A stretch of 64,000 nt of DNA from Talinum fruticosum (Eukaryota; Streptophyta; Magnoliopsida; Caryophyllales; Talinaceae), in assembly GCA_021018815.1 (NCBI GenBank), contig JAITYX010000033.1:1550001-1614000 (forward strand). The letters run 5' to 3'. The translations under genes and the position numbers were made by a program. Under the pieces are notes generated by a model. It was not told where the DNA came from. It saw only the letters and a list, made by a program, of their open reading frames with translations, and did not search any database. How positions within the stretch are numbered: the first letter of the stretch is position 1; each line of letters begins with the position of its first letter. Shown in pieces: positions 13,313 to 33,957 of the stretch.

Positions 13313-14139
13313 TATTCTGGTGCATTACACCAACCAAATAATCATAAGATAATTTCCTCTTCCCCCTCTTTCTTCTTCTTTTTTTTCTCTTCTTAATAAT
13401 ATCAGCAATAACACTTGAAACAATCGTGTAGAATTGGAAAACACAACATCCTCAATCAATAAATCCTCAAGTTATATTATCTTAGAGTGGTCTCAAAAGT
13501 TGACAGGTGAATGCAAGGACTTAAACATCACACGGAGGAAGAAAAGAAAATCCATAACATCTAATGCAAGCTCCTCTAGGCAAATCATGGAAGTTAACTT
13601 TGACAAAAACTACCTGATCAGTGATCACCCCTATGTCACACAATCCATCCCCACCCAAACAGGGGAGCTAAATCCAACCCATTTTCATAAACCACAAAAC
13701 CCAACTGCCCAACTCGTTCAAACCACTCAGACAAAATAACAAACAACAAATATCCAAATTTGACAAAACCCCAGTACAATAAACAGTCCCAAATGGTCAA
13801 AATGTCCCGTTTTCAAACCAAAATGATTTCCCAAATGCAACTGCTTGCCCAAAAAGCAAGCTAATTTCGGTATTTACACTTTTAAAAAATCATGTCATAT
13901 CAAAAATCCCATAAAAAAGACCAGCACTTTGCCAAATATATGCAAGCACAAAAACATCATAAACAGCTCATAAGCATGATAAAGTGGGATAGAGAGAGAA
14001 CCTGGCACGAACGGTGAGGCGAAGAGAAGAGAAGAAGAGGCGTCGGTTGGGAGTGGGGAAGGAGAGAGACACAGAACGGAGAGAGATGAAGGAAAGAGAA
14101 GAAGAGAAGGGTGTGAGAGGGGACAGAGAAATTTGGGTC
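13313..14139 (-). promoter_or_regulatory. MetE 5' UTR with probable leader intron
   Basis: A purine-rich (plus-strand GAGA) block at 13990-14130 becomes a CT-rich leader on the coding strand, just downstream of a TATA box. A donor-like CCAG/GTTCTC lies at about 13998 and a pyrimidine-rich tract (13360-13395, TTTTTCTTCTT on the plus strand) lies upstream of the ATG. A 5' UTR intron is common in plant MetE genes. Exact splice borders were not determined. Confidence 0.5.
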
Positions 14140-14146
14140 ATTTATA
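14140..14146 (-). promoter_or_regulatory. TATA box of the MetE gene
   Basis: The coding strand reads TATAAAT about 20-35 bases upstream of the CT-rich leader that precedes the MetE leader intron, a normal plant core-promoter arrangement. Confidence 0.6.
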
Positions 14147-14179
14147 CTAGTGCCCAGTACACTATCCAACAACTACTGA

Positions 14180-15960
14180 AACATTGACTGTTTGAGAAAA
14201 GATTTTGAGTGAAGATCTGGAAATCATCATCAACGCTTTGATATTACTGTCCATCAAATATCAATGGATGTGTTGTGTTCCTTGGCAAGAAATTGAGAAA
14301 TAGCTGCACTCTGCCCTTGATTTTGGGAGACCAATTTTTTTATTTTTTCTTTTGGGAAGGGTGAGGGGGAGGAATATTAGATTTTTAGTACTAATGTTCA
14401 AAATAGATTATATTCATTGCTCTACTCTTGCACTCAAAAATAAAAATTACGTTTGACATAGGTAAATTATTCTATTTGGTAGGATTTTAGTACCGGATGT
14501 TATATTTTTTAGATTTTTTTAGTACATAATGAGGCGCAAAGATTATTAGACTCAAGTTAAACTTAATTTTTAATAACGATTTTTAAAGAAGTTTGTTGTT
14601 TTATTTGACGATCACATAGTTTAAGGTTTAAGAATTAAAATTACAAATTACAATTAGCTAATTACTAATCTATTATTTGGAATGGGAGAATAAAATTGAT
14701 AAATAGATGAGTATTCCCATAAATATAAGAGTTTGATTTCATTACTTAACATTGTAGTCATTATTTCTACTCCCACCCTAATACTTTTTCCCATGAGTAA
14801 TGATTTTGTAGAAATAAAAGACTTCCATTTCCAATTTCAAAACTCGATATGTTCCCTATTAACATTTATCAAACATAAGAACGTTATCACATAAAATCCA
14901 ACATTGTAAATTATTATTTTGAATTTGGTTGAAAAAACATAGCTTCGATTACATAAAAAGTTTGTTCATAAGTTTTTCAACTTGAATATAAGAACAAAAT
15001 CGTATATTCCTATACCTCTATTGTTATAGGGAAAAGAAAAAAAGCTAACCATGTCTATAACAATTCTCCATTATGAGAAAACTCTCACATTTCACAAAGC
15101 TTTCAAGATGAAGTTGGTGAGAATTTTTTATTTATTTTTCTATAAGAATGAAAGTTGGTGAACATATTTACTTTATTTGAAATATTAAATTACATGCCAT
15201 ATGGTTAATTAGGGCTAAAAAATGATCCCTTTTCTAATTTCTTCCAATAAATTAAGTTTATTATTTGGTATTATACACCATGATGTCATGACAACATTTA
15301 GGGTTGGTGAATATGATGTGACCAACCAATGCATTATTATGGAATTAAGCCATGCTTTGTTCTTGTGGTAGGTTTAAGTGGGAGACTCACCACCAACATT
15401 GACAACGAAGCTTTCTCCTCCTACCCACATATGTTGTTGAATTGTGACATACAAAGTAAAAATTAATATCAAACCTTCCCTCTAATTTGACCAATAAATA
15501 CCGATCCCAACATTGAAGTCACTGTATATAAAACGATATCGTTATTCGACAAATGGGATTGTTGGGTCTTAGAGCATCGTCACGTTAATAAAAGTTCAAT
15601 TTGGATTAAATTTATATTAGAAAATTTATATAGTATAAGATTCAGGCAAAATAGTTGGACTAGGTTTTGGGTTGTGTATGGCCAATTTTTCAAGTGTATA
15701 TATATGTACGATCAATTAAGCTAGACAAAAGGTTAAGTCAAGACATTTAAATAAGAATGAGGTTGAATTTCACATTTAAAACTAATAGTTAATTAAAATT
15801 AACTTTTCTAATATATTTATCCCGAACATAAAGTAAACCGTATATTATATGAAGATACTTATTTCTCTCAAACAAGCTAAGGTTTTATGGTCAACTTTAA
15901 TTTGTGAACGAAGTAAACTTTGCTTTGAAAGAGTTAAATCCTTGATGAACGAAAAGCTGC
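14180..15960. other. AT-rich intergenic DNA
   Basis: No gene, RNA or clear repeat is recognised in this stretch upstream of MetE. It is AT-rich and has no extended reading frame. Confidence 0.5.
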
Positions 15961-15963
15961 TAT

Positions 15964-17812
15964 CCATAGGCCGGAATATCATTCTTGTTATCTCTATCAT
16001 TTCTTCACATATGTATTTAGTAAATTGCTTCATGAGGTACAAAGTCATACTTCAAGTCTTAGACTCGACTACCGACACAAAATATAAAGTTTACAAATAT
16101 CACGGGACAAGGCGCTCGGGTTGTGAGGGTCCAAAATTTTATTTGGAAGCCACCACAGACCTTCCCACAGCCAGTGGAGGTCAATGGTTGGCTTCAGAGG
16201 TCATCAAGGGCCTTCCCATGGTCAGTGGGGACTCCTGGTGGCCACCACGGGCTACCCCACGGCCTATGGGAGCACCCGCGGTGGGTGTTTTGGGTCAATT
16301 AAATCACTGCTGGCCATCACGGCCTGCCCCACAGCCTGTGGGGACACCCCTTGGTGGGTGACAATGGCTCCCAAACTCCCTTTTCTTATCTTCTATATAT
16401 TTTATCTTTGTGGGATATCTATGAAAGGTTTATTTTATAAATTTTTCGGCATTCTAAGTATCATATTAGCTTAATAAAATCCATTAAAAGCATCTACAAG
16501 ATAATTAGTTCTCATACCAAGATTTAGACAAACTCGAGTTAACATTTCCAATCACTCATCTCTATCAATTAGGAGTAAAAGCCGCCACCCATATGCCGGA
16601 ATATCATTCTTGTTATCTCTATCATTTCTTCACATATGTATTTAGTAAATTGCTTCATGAGGTCCAAAATCATACTTCAAGTCTTATACTCGCTTCTCAA
16701 CACAAAATACAAAGTTTACAAGTATCACGGGACAAGGCCCTCGGGTTGTGAGGGTCCAAAATTTTATTTGGAAGCCACCATGGACCTTCCCACAGCCAGT
16801 GGAGGTCAATGGTTGGCTCCAGAGGTCATCAAGGGCCTTCCCATGGTCAGTGGGGACTCCTGGTGGCCACCATGGGCTACCCCACGGCCTATAGGAGCAC
16901 CCACGGTGGCTGTTTTGGGTCAATTAAATCGCTGCTGGCTACCACGGCTTGCCCTGCAGCCTGTGGGGACACCCGTGATGGGTGGCAGTAGCTCCCAAAC
17001 TCCTTTTTCTTATCTTCTATATATTTTGTCTTTGTGGGATATCTATGAAAGGTTTATTTTATAAATTTTTCAGCATTCTAAGTATCATATTAGCTTAATA
17101 AAATTCAATTAAAAGCACCTACAAGATAATTACTTCTCATACCAAGAATTGGACAAACTTGAGTTAACATTTCCAATCACTCATCCCTATCATTTAGGAG
17201 TAAAAGTCGCTACCCATAGGCCGGAATATCATTCTTGTTATCTCTATCATTTTTTCACATATGTATTTAGTAAATTGCTTCATGAGGTCAAAAGTCATAC
17301 TTCAAGTCTCAGACTAGCTTCTCAACACAAAATACAAAGTTTACAAGTATCACGGGACAAGGACCTCGGGCTGTGAGGGTCCAAAATTTTATTTAGAAGC
17401 CACCACGGACATTCCCATAGCCAGTGGAGGTCAATGGTTGGCTCCAGAAGTCATCAAGGGTCTTCCCATGGTCAGTGGGGACTCCTGGTGGCCACCATGG
17501 GCTACCCCACGGCCTATAGGAGCACCCACGGTGGCTGTTTTGGGTCAATTAAATCGCTGCTAGCCACCACGGCCTGCCCCGCAGCCTGTGGGGACACCTG
17601 TGATGGGTGGCAGTGGCTCCCAAACTCCCTTTTCTTATCTTCTATATATTTTGTCTTTGTGGGATATCTATGAAAGGTTTATTTTATAAATTTTTCAGCA
17701 TTCTAAGTATCATATTAGCTTAATAAAATTCAATTAAAAGCACCTACAAGATAATTACTTCTCATACCAAGATTTGGACAAACTCTAGTTAACATTTCCA
17801 ATCACCCATCCC
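15964..17812. repeat. Three tandem copies of a 625-bp unit
   Basis: The landmark ccata(g/t)gccggaatatcat recurs at 15964, 16589 and 17214, exactly 625 bp apart both times. Each unit has an AT-rich part, then CACGGGACAAGG..CTCGGG, then a GC-rich core of roughly 250 bp, then an AT-rich tail ending in a CAATCACTCATC-type motif. Copies differ by scattered substitutions and very few indels. The third copy ends near 17812, where the following sequence diverges. Short open frames through the GC core (such as VGSRGHQGPSHGQWGLLVAT) are shared by the copies but show no domain, and I do not treat them as genes. Confidence 0.93.
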
Positions 17813-18157
17813 TAATAGCACCACACCAAGTATATTCACTAGCATATTTTAAACCTCAACCAAAATCATGGTTTCACAAAGATCTTAACATGATTAGTAC
17901 ATTCTCATATTCATGCATGAAACTACAACAACTAAAAGAGAAGCTCAACCAAGTGGATGATGATAATCATGTTTCTACTTCCTTTTCCTTTCTAACATCC
18001 TCCTAACATATCTATATTAATAAGCCACTTCCAAAAATATATGCATGCAACAATTTCTTGCATTTTTGAGCATTCAAAGTTGGTCCACAAGCACACTTAT
18101 GAAATTCATTTAGTTGGAAAGTAATATACAGTGGGGAGAAGAAGGAAACCCACCGTA

Positions 18158-18265
18158 ATGAGGATGGTTAGAGCTAAGTTCTTGTTGGTTGTTGTATTCT
18201 TGAACCTTCCTTCTACCCCCTTACCTTTGTTCTTGGCTCTACTTTTTCTTAGTGACGATGTTTAA
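18158..18265 (+). other. Small hydrophobic reading frame, 35 codons
   Basis: The frame starts MRMVRAKFLLVVVFLN and continues with a long hydrophobic Leu/Pro/Phe stretch, so it looks like a signal peptide or single membrane helix with little after it. A TATATTAA sequence lies near 18013, about 145 bp upstream, and a CT microsatellite follows. It could be the first exon of a secreted-peptide gene, a relic, or chance. Confidence 0.2.
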
Positions 18266-18320
18266 CAATAGAGGTTGAAGTTTGAAATGAATGAGATTGA
18301 AGAAGATGAAGCTTCCTTTA

Positions 18321-18321
18321 T

Positions 18322-18358
<37 letters not shown>
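18321..18358. repeat. (CT)n microsatellite
   Basis: About eighteen CT units with one interruption. Confidence 0.95.
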
Positions 18359-18775
18359 TATCTGCAGCTGTTGGATTTTACATGAGGAAATGAGTTAGAA
18401 TTCAACATCACATTTGACTTGTGTATTAGATTTGGAGGGGTTGCAATTATTATTTGGAGTAAGGAGTAAATAGGTTGAATGTGTCAGATTTGAGGAGGGG
18501 AGGGGAGTGGTGTTGCAATGATGGTTGGAGCATGGCTGTAGAGGTAGAGTGCAACAATAGACAAAGGTGGAAGGAGAAGCAATTAGATGTATATTTTTTT
18601 TTTTACCTAAATGCTGAGATTTTGGGATGAAAGGAATATGTTTTGGATGTTTAGACATTAGGAAGATAATCATACTTTAAGATTTATTTAAGCCAAGCAA
18701 CTAGCAAGCCAAATGAATATTTTCTAAGCTTACTCCTAATATTATTTCCAACTAAGTTAACCGTTAACTAACAAA

Positions 18776-18798
18776 TTTGTAAATAAATAAATAAATAA

Positions 18799-18849
<51 letters not shown>
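18776..18849. repeat. Compound (AAAT)n-(AT)n microsatellite
   Basis: About seven AAAT units run directly into about 23 AT units. Confidence 0.95.
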
Positions 18850-18851
<2 letters not shown>

Positions 18852-20200
18852 TTATTAAATTAAGTTGCTCAGAGAATAACTCATATATATTAATCAAATA
18901 TATTTTTTTCTTAATATTTTTTTAGGGCATTACACTTTACAACTTTATTAAAGTTACAGCTCCTTACAATCTTACAAATAAACGAAATAGGGCACGAATA
19001 GAATATTGTTTGGTGGGGAAGAATTCATGGTGGTTGAGTATACCTTCATTATGTGTATAAATGGAGTAGCTAGAGATATACAACCCACCTCAGTACTCAT
19101 ATTGTTCCCCCATTATTTGTATCCTATTTTTGTGAATGAAAATCTTCCCATAATCATATATAAGTGTCAATTAAGAATTACTAATCATAAAAAATTACCG
19201 ACAAATCTTCCTATAATCATATAATTAGGATAGTTAGAATCTAATTTGTAATTTCTGAAAAAAATAAAGTATCATAATTTCGTTCCAATTTATAGTTCAC
19301 ACAATTTCAACGATTTACCACAAAAATAAGTCATTTAAATTATTTATCGATTAATTAAATCGATAAAATCTTTATAAATTTTTATTACTAGAGTTTTTTA
19401 GATATGAGTTCACATCTAATTTTTTAATCGGCATTTGTGTCTTTTTCGTTAAAAAAAAAACAAACTTAACACATGAGAATTACTAGTATTAGATACATTT
19501 GCTTAGTGTATTTTCTCAACCAATAAAATAAATAATAAATTTTTGGAAATGGGACCTTTGACTATAACATTAATAAATATTTGGAAATGGAACTTTTGAA
19601 TATATTATAGGACAAGGAAAATTGAAGGTTCATTAGTAACTATAGACTCGTGGGAGTTTTTTTTTTTTTTTTAAATAAATTAAATCGTTATGAAGTAGAA
19701 TTTGACAAATATGTTTCTTTAGGACGAAAATGATGTAACTAAAATCAATTTTGTTAGACTACAAAATATTTTCTAAGCCTAAAATCATCAACTTTTAAAT
19801 ATTAAGTTAATATAATTCTTTAATATAGTATTAGCGTTTTTTTAATAAAAAGTACCAAATTTAAATTTGTCCAACCACATACAATATCACTATTCAAATT
19901 AAAAAAAGGTTAAAAAGCATAAAAAATCATCGATTTAAACTGCTAGTTTGGATGGTCCACCGACATGTTCAAACTAATCAATCATGGATCGGCGGTGCCG
20001 GGCCGAAACCACTATCAATTGGGCCTATACTTCTATATTAGGGCCCATTAAAAGGAGAAGAAACTAGAAAGGCAATATCCACTTTTTTTTTTTTGTTGTT
20101 TTATTTTGAATGAAAAGGCAATATCAAATTATCAATTACTCAAATAATTATTTTTCTCCTTTCAAAAAATATTTTTGTATTTTATTTTTTCTGATAAAAA
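18850..20200. other. AT-rich intergenic DNA
   Basis: No gene or defined repeat is recognised, apart from short A and T runs. Confidence 0.5.
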
Positions 20201-20212
20201 CAGGAGTAACTT

Positions 20213-20360
20213 TACATTGGGGAGTTGGGCCCTCTCAAATCCACTTTGATAGTGGGCTCCTTAAATCACTCATTAATGCATTCATCATTGCTATCATATT
20301 GTCTATAAATTATTGGGCCATATGAAAACAGTGGATGCTGAACAAGAAAGATGGGGCCCA
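20213..20360. repeat. Upstream segment shared with the second SCPL gene (displaced copy)
   Basis: The words TTGGGCCCTC, CCACTTTGAT, TGGGCTCCTTAA, CACTCATTA and GTGGATGCTGAACAAGAA occur here in order and again at about 39030-39150. At the second site the match lies 1.1 kb upstream of SCPL copy 2. Here it lies 5.2 kb upstream of copy 1. It marks the left part of the duplicated block. Confidence 0.85.
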
Positions 20361-21475
20361 TATAAGTTTACCATCCAATCTCAACGGTTAAGAATCTTGA
20401 CTAGTTTATATATTTTTTCTTTTTTATTATAAGAGAAATGAAAAGAGAAATTTAAAAAAATTTACAAAATTGGATCAATCATGTTATCATTCCTTAGATA
20501 GTTGCCTTCACATATATTTTTGTTTTGTCAAAAGTTCAATTTCATTAATTTCTCTTTTGTTAACTTATAAGGGTGTAATTCGCTTGCCCATCCTTTAACT
20601 AATTTTCAATATTATGATTCGGGGTTTTCGAATTTAGTTGGAGGGTGCCCAGATTCTATTTTTGGATCTGACGGTAAAGGACTTTTGTTCTTATGTTCGA
20701 GTTGATTAATTAAAACCCCAATTTTATATCTGAAAAAGTTGCCTTCACATTTGATTTTTTCAACTTAATTTGTGTTAATGTATTTATTACTATATGTGTC
20801 AATTAAATTTAATCCCAAAAAGATTGTCATTTGAAAAAACATAAATTTAAATATATTTTTTGGTTCAAATTGCCTACAAATAATAGTATAATATAATTCA
20901 ATATCCAGAAAAATAGGAGAATTGAACTTCGTAACAGGTAACTATTAGCCACTAGTTAAATTTTTATTTGAGATTGTTTTCATCAGAATTAATTTCTATA
21001 ATATGCATTTATCACTATTTTAAATTCATATCTATAGTACCCACTTTCAGATATTAAATAAAATGATTTAAATGGTTGAACGCTTATTCATTTACATGAG
21101 GTTTGAAATTCTGATCTTATCATTAGGAAAAAATATGTAATAAGACAGTCGTACCCCTGACCAAAAATAGTTTGGCTTTATATATATTATAATTATTGCA
21201 TAGCTTTCTTTTGACCTAATCTCTCCAACAAGTACTGGAAAACAAGCAAGGATGTTTAGCTGGACAGCCATGCTTTACATATTTAACAAAAAAAAAAAAA
21301 AAAAAGGGAAGAGACGAATAAGAGTGAATATGAAAACACTTTTTTTTTTCTTTTAAAAAAGCCATGAATATAGAAATATCCTCTTTCCTTGCATCATACC
21401 AACACTATCCACTAATCTGCTTTAGCTCAAGTGCTATATGAGTCATCCTTCTATATCTTGAAGGTCCAAGGTAAG

Positions 21476-21895
21476 GTTGTAAACGAGTTGAGTTAAGCCC
21501 GAGCTGTATTTTAACTCGATTGCGGTTCGGTTAGGAGCTCATTGAGTCTTTAAAGTTTAGGTTTGGGCTTGGTTTGGACGACTCGGACTCGACCCATAGT
21601 TTTATTTACTTAAAAAGTTTCTAAATTCAAGGTTATAAGTAAAGTTAAATTTGTATTTTTGTATTAGATTCAAGAAATAAAGATTTGAATGAAAACTTTA
21701 ATAATTTTAATATTAATTTTATACTTTTCACATGAATTTTTTTTTAAAAAATGAACTAAGTTGAGCCTTCCTCCTAAACTCGAGCTCGACTTTGTAAACC
21801 ATTAAGCCGGCTCGAGCTTAGTTTGACTCGAGTCTAAACCAAACTTTGATCGAGTTAAGCCCGAACGCTCAATAAACCGATTCGATTTTGTGGCA
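21476..21895. mobile_element. Foldback/MITE-like element rich in GAGTTAAGCCCGA motifs
   Basis: The left part (GTAAACGAGTTGAGTTAAGC, CGAGCT, GGTTTGGGCTTGG) and the right part (AAGCCGGCTCGAGC, ACTCGAGTCTAAACCAAA, TCGAGTTAAGCCCGAA) are related as imperfect inverted repeats around an AT-rich middle. Many small non-autonomous plant elements have this composition. No clear target-site duplication was found, so the ends are approximate. Confidence 0.4.
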
Positions 21896-22084
21896 GCGCT
21901 AATCTCGAGTTCAAACCTAGTTGGTGAGGGGAGGGGGCCGGAGGGCGGAAAACAAAGGGGCAAAACAGAAGAGAATTATAAAATTAAAACTATCACTAAA
22001 TATATCCTTGTTTTAGAAAAGAATAAATTCACATGCTGGGACTCCGATTACCGCTGTCCCTATTGGCTTGTCTCCATTCGTTAG

Positions 22085-25030
22085 GTAACTAATGCAAAGA
22101 AACATGATTGCTGGATAATATTAGTTGGCCTTGGCACATTAGATAGAAAGGGTATATATTTATTTCGGTCTCTAACACAAATTGAAAGTACTGCAATCTT
22201 TGTCAGAGTTTAAAATAGATTATCGTTAGGTATGATCTCATATTAAGATTGTGTGTTAAATTTTCTGTGTTTAAATTCAATTGCTATCACGATTTTCGAG
22301 ATGAAGGTTTCCCGATCTGTCTATTCAATATCCAAAATAGCTTAAAGATTGAATTTGGTAATTATAGAGACCGAAAATTTCGATATATGTACTTCTATAT
22401 ATGTACTTCTATAAACAAGAATATATTATGCCATATTTAATTTTTCATTGTTCTTCTATCCAAAAACAGTATCCATTGTTATTTTGAGAATGATATAAAT
22501 TTTTTAAAAAAAATAAAAGGTGACGTAAGCACTTCTCGAATTTTACTTGAGGATATAATATAATATTATAAAATTTACAATTTAATAATCAATTTAGGCT
22601 CGTTCGTAACGATGATCCAATACTTTATGCCGTATTTAGCTACTAATAATTTATAGTGAATAAAAATTCAATTTTTTTAATGTATAATGTGTTCATTGGA
22701 TACATAAAAATCATACGATACAAAATTTTTTTATAACTTTTCTTATAGAAGTATACGATGCAAAAGTTTGCAAATTAATACACCATGATTAAAAAAAAAA
22801 AAAAAGGACCCAAGATTTAGTCACGGGTCTTTTGTCCTTTACCTCTAAGGGAATATTTGATTTGCAGTATATCTTTTTATAACTAAAGTATCACAATTAA
22901 TTATTAGTTTTATACACGTGAAAAAGTCATGTTCTTGCAAATTTTACATATTAGATTAAAGTCATACATATCCCACTATTATTTTGAAATTTTTTTAGGC
23001 ATAGTGATAACATTTAACGAAAATAGTGGTAATTAAGTTTATCTTTTTAATTGTTTGGATGAATAAATTACGCGCATAAAATGAGCTATTTGGATAACGG
23101 ATAATTGTTTGTGTAATTGATAGTTGTTCGGGTAGTTTATAACTATTAGATTTTAACTGTTAGTGGATAGTCGTTCAAATGAGCGATTGAATTCGGTAAA
23201 TTTATTGGTTCGATTAGCTGATTATTATAAATTTATGTAAAATGATATAGATAATTTGTCAAATATAAATTAATGAAGGGATTTTTTTGTTAAAAACAAT
23301 ATAAAACGCTACTTTTTAAATGTGAAAAATTAATATTATACTTTTCAGAAATATTATACTTGAAACGTTATAAGATATCGCAAACGTTAGTTGAAACACT
23401 AATTGAACGAACACTAATATTTAGTTGGTTATTAATGTTTTAACTTGGTTAAAATACGAAAATTTACTCCAAACATTGTTACCAAATAGGGTTTTAGAAA
23501 GAATTGAATCTTAACCTCGTTTTCTAAAATCGGTCATTCTACTACCATTAAACCGCCCCGAAAGGGCAATAATTCAGTTTAATTGTTATTATATCTTATA
23601 ATCTCTTATATCCTAATAGACAAAATTATGTGATATGAGTTTGTTATCTTAATTATCTTCAGAGCAAAGCAAAGAACAAAGTTTATAACAAACACTATTT
23701 CCGATAATTATTAATTCAAAGTTTTATTCAAAATTCCACATAAAATTCTTCAAAAATCAATATATTATAAAGTGGACACTCAGAAAAATTAATTAGTGAA
23801 AAAATAAAAAAATGGACACCCTTGAACGAATTTATGAATCCACCCTTGAAGGAGAAGACAATTTTAGTGTCGTAAGTACTCTCAGATGTATAATACAACT
23901 TAAACATTAGCAAATATTGTCGTCATATATCGTATCGATTAGTTGCTAATTATATAGAAAGATTGATTAAGTTGATATACTAAGTAATGCAAAACCTCCA
24001 AAACTATCACTTTCAAAGAATGCTAATCACAGCAATTTGGAATCTTCATGCAACAGCAAGAAGAAAAAGAATCAATCCCATGAACAGATAGAGAGATAGA
24101 GAGAGAGAGTGTGTTTGTAAATATACATGAAAGAGAAGAAGAAAAAAAATCTTGAAAATGGAAATCCATCCAAATTCTTGCGCCAATGGTGGTTTGAACA
24201 CAAAAATTGTGGGGGACTGGATGTTGGCTGGCTCTTGTGGCCTTATTAGCTGCTATACTTCTGTTGGATATTGGGTAGGTCCATACGGTTTGCCATGTAC
24301 GGGGTTTCTTTTCCTAAATTTTACAGTCGTCCGATAATTACGTCATTTTCGAACCAATATAATACATATTGGTTCAAGTGTCTACCTTTCGTAGGCTGGT
24401 TGACGGAGATTCAAGAAGGAAAAACAATGCGTGCAATACTTGAGATATCGACGGTTGTTATTTTTCGTGACTTTAAATTAATATTCAAAATTAAGGCTTT
24501 AATTACATAGAATTTTAATTTTAATTTTCTGTATCTGTCTCTATGGATGGTGATTTTGAACTCTATATCTCAAGTGGATCAAAAACAAAAACTAATTTCT
24601 TTCACCTGCTATTTGTTGTTTCAAGTATCGTAGTTAATTTAGAGATAAATTTATAAAATATTATTATCATCTATACGTAACACACTATGAATAAAACAAA
24701 TTAGAAAATACATACGGAACATAACGTATAACAAAAGGTCAGAAAATAAATAATTAGTATAAGTGATTAGAAAAACTTTTTAAGCCAATAAAAAAAAAAG
24801 AATCCAGATTGATTTTTTTTTGTAAGCGAAGCTACTCGTTGGACCCCTATCTTAGGGAAAGCCCAACGAGCTTAATGAGCCAGGGGATAGGGAGTGTCGC
24901 GCCATTAACCTCCACGCACACAATATCCTCACAAATGAGGAATATTACTCCCACCCAGATTGATTATTCTCATGCTAAGTTAATTTTCACCCTAAAGCGT
25001 TTTCCTCCCCTTTTGTGAAAGGGTAAGAAG
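22085..25030. other. AT-rich DNA without a recognisable gene
   Basis: Only short chance reading frames are present. Positions 23080-23220 carry degenerate taattg/gttagtg-type words similar in style to 5240-5460. A short GC-richer stretch at 24830-24960 resembles a tRNA-derived repeat remnant but was not assigned. Confidence 0.4.
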
Positions 25031-25455
25031 GTGGATTACTCAAGTCATCCTTTTCACACACAAGTACATCATGATTAGATATCCTCCCACCTCCCACTAT
25101 ACTAGTCAAGTTCAACTCAAACTAAATCAACATTATTTTTTTTATCCATATTATGTGATGAGAACATAAATATTTATTCAAATATAATCATAAAACATAT
25201 TTTCGTTAAGTTTTGAAATCAGAAAACTTTAACCTGTCTACTATTAGGTTATGTTATATCTCAAAAAGAATAGAGGACGGTTTAACGAGAATGACTTCGA
25301 ACTAATATCAATCTACGACAACAGATACATATGTATTTATATGCCGATTATTAGGAAGTGGGGGCCGGTGTCTTTTTTAAACGAAGTGACTAAACTAAAC
25401 TAGTTTGTTTTGTATGCCCATGCCACCACTTGACTAGCCAACCACAACTAGCTAA

Positions 25456-33114
<7,659 letters not shown>

Positions 33115-33893
33115 GCTTAATTATATACATTTTTCTTATTATAATTAATAGTTCACATATATTATTATATATCCATGCATGTATTATGTGGAGCTCTCAA
33201 AGCTCATGTAATCATAAATATGATCATATCTGCTTTCTCTACTGTCAATAAATAAAATCATCCTCTCTCTCTCTCTGTTTTTTTTTTAATTTTTATTTGT
33301 AGGACTTGAAAAATTAACGTAGAGAAAGCATAATGTCAAAAAATAATCTAAATATACTTACAAAATAGATAACGAATTTTTAATGACAATGACGTTGTAT
33401 AATTAGATAATAAATATTACCGTGAAAATACTGGTATTTTAATGATAAAATTAAAATGAATCAATCACAAATGACTTATCACTGTGTGTCGGTATATTTT
33501 TAGGATACTTTTTGTTAGTAACAATACAATTTTTGTTTTAGGGTATAGACATTTTCATTTTTCTTACCACCTGTATTAACAGCAAGAAATACTCTGAGTT
33601 GTCCTTCCAACTTCCCAGAACAGAAAGCCAGGTTTTTTAATGCAAATACAGTCAATTTGGTTTCAGTTTCCCAGCAAATTAAGCACAATAATAACACAAT
33701 TAAACTCATTAATGTGCTATTAACAGCACATTACTGCTGTACAAACCTTGTCAACTGACAATGTCCAACAAAAACAGATACTGCACAAACTCTAACAATC
33801 TCCAACAAACTCTTCTTTCTCTTCCATAAAAGACACCCTCTTCCCTAAGACAATCTCCCAACCCCAACTTCAATCAATTACTCTCTCTAGCTC

Positions 33894-33900
33894 TATATAT
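33894..33900 (+). promoter_or_regulatory. Possible TATA box of the pectate lyase gene
   Basis: TATATAT lies about 60 bp before the ATG. If used, transcription would start inside the CT/CA tract described next. Confidence 0.4.
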
Positions 33901-33909
33901 CACTCTCTA

Positions 33910-33911
<2 letters not shown>

Positions 33912-33956
<45 letters not shown>

Positions 33957-33957
33957 T
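33912..33957 (+). repeat. (CT)n-(CA)n tract forming the pectate lyase leader
   Basis: About 14 CT units, then eight CA units, ending one base before the pectate lyase ATG. CT-rich leaders are common in plants, but a pure dinucleotide tract directly abutting the start codon is not typical. Confidence 0.92.

Larger units (their letters stand above)
20361..25030. mobile_element. Candidate insertion of about 4.6 kb upstream of SCPL copy 1
   Basis: Sequence matching the two sides of this stretch is nearly contiguous in the second copy (39150 joins about 39189). About 4.6 kb was therefore gained here or lost there. No long terminal repeats, transposase or polyprotein frame were seen. The stretch is AT-rich and contains the foldback-like segment at 21476-21895. 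It may be a mosaic of old elements. The borders are approximate. Confidence 0.4.

Noticed and set aside
13112..13396. Plus-strand frames opposite MetE exon 1
   Set aside because: They are shadows of the true minus-strand exon.
16184..17673. Gly/His/Trp-rich frames shared by the three 625-bp units
   Set aside because: They follow from the conserved GC core. They show no domain and differ at their ends, so they are not called as genes.
20361..25030. An LTR retrotransposon as the source of the 4.6-kb insertion
   Set aside because: No matching terminal repeats, primer-binding site or gag/pol frame were seen.
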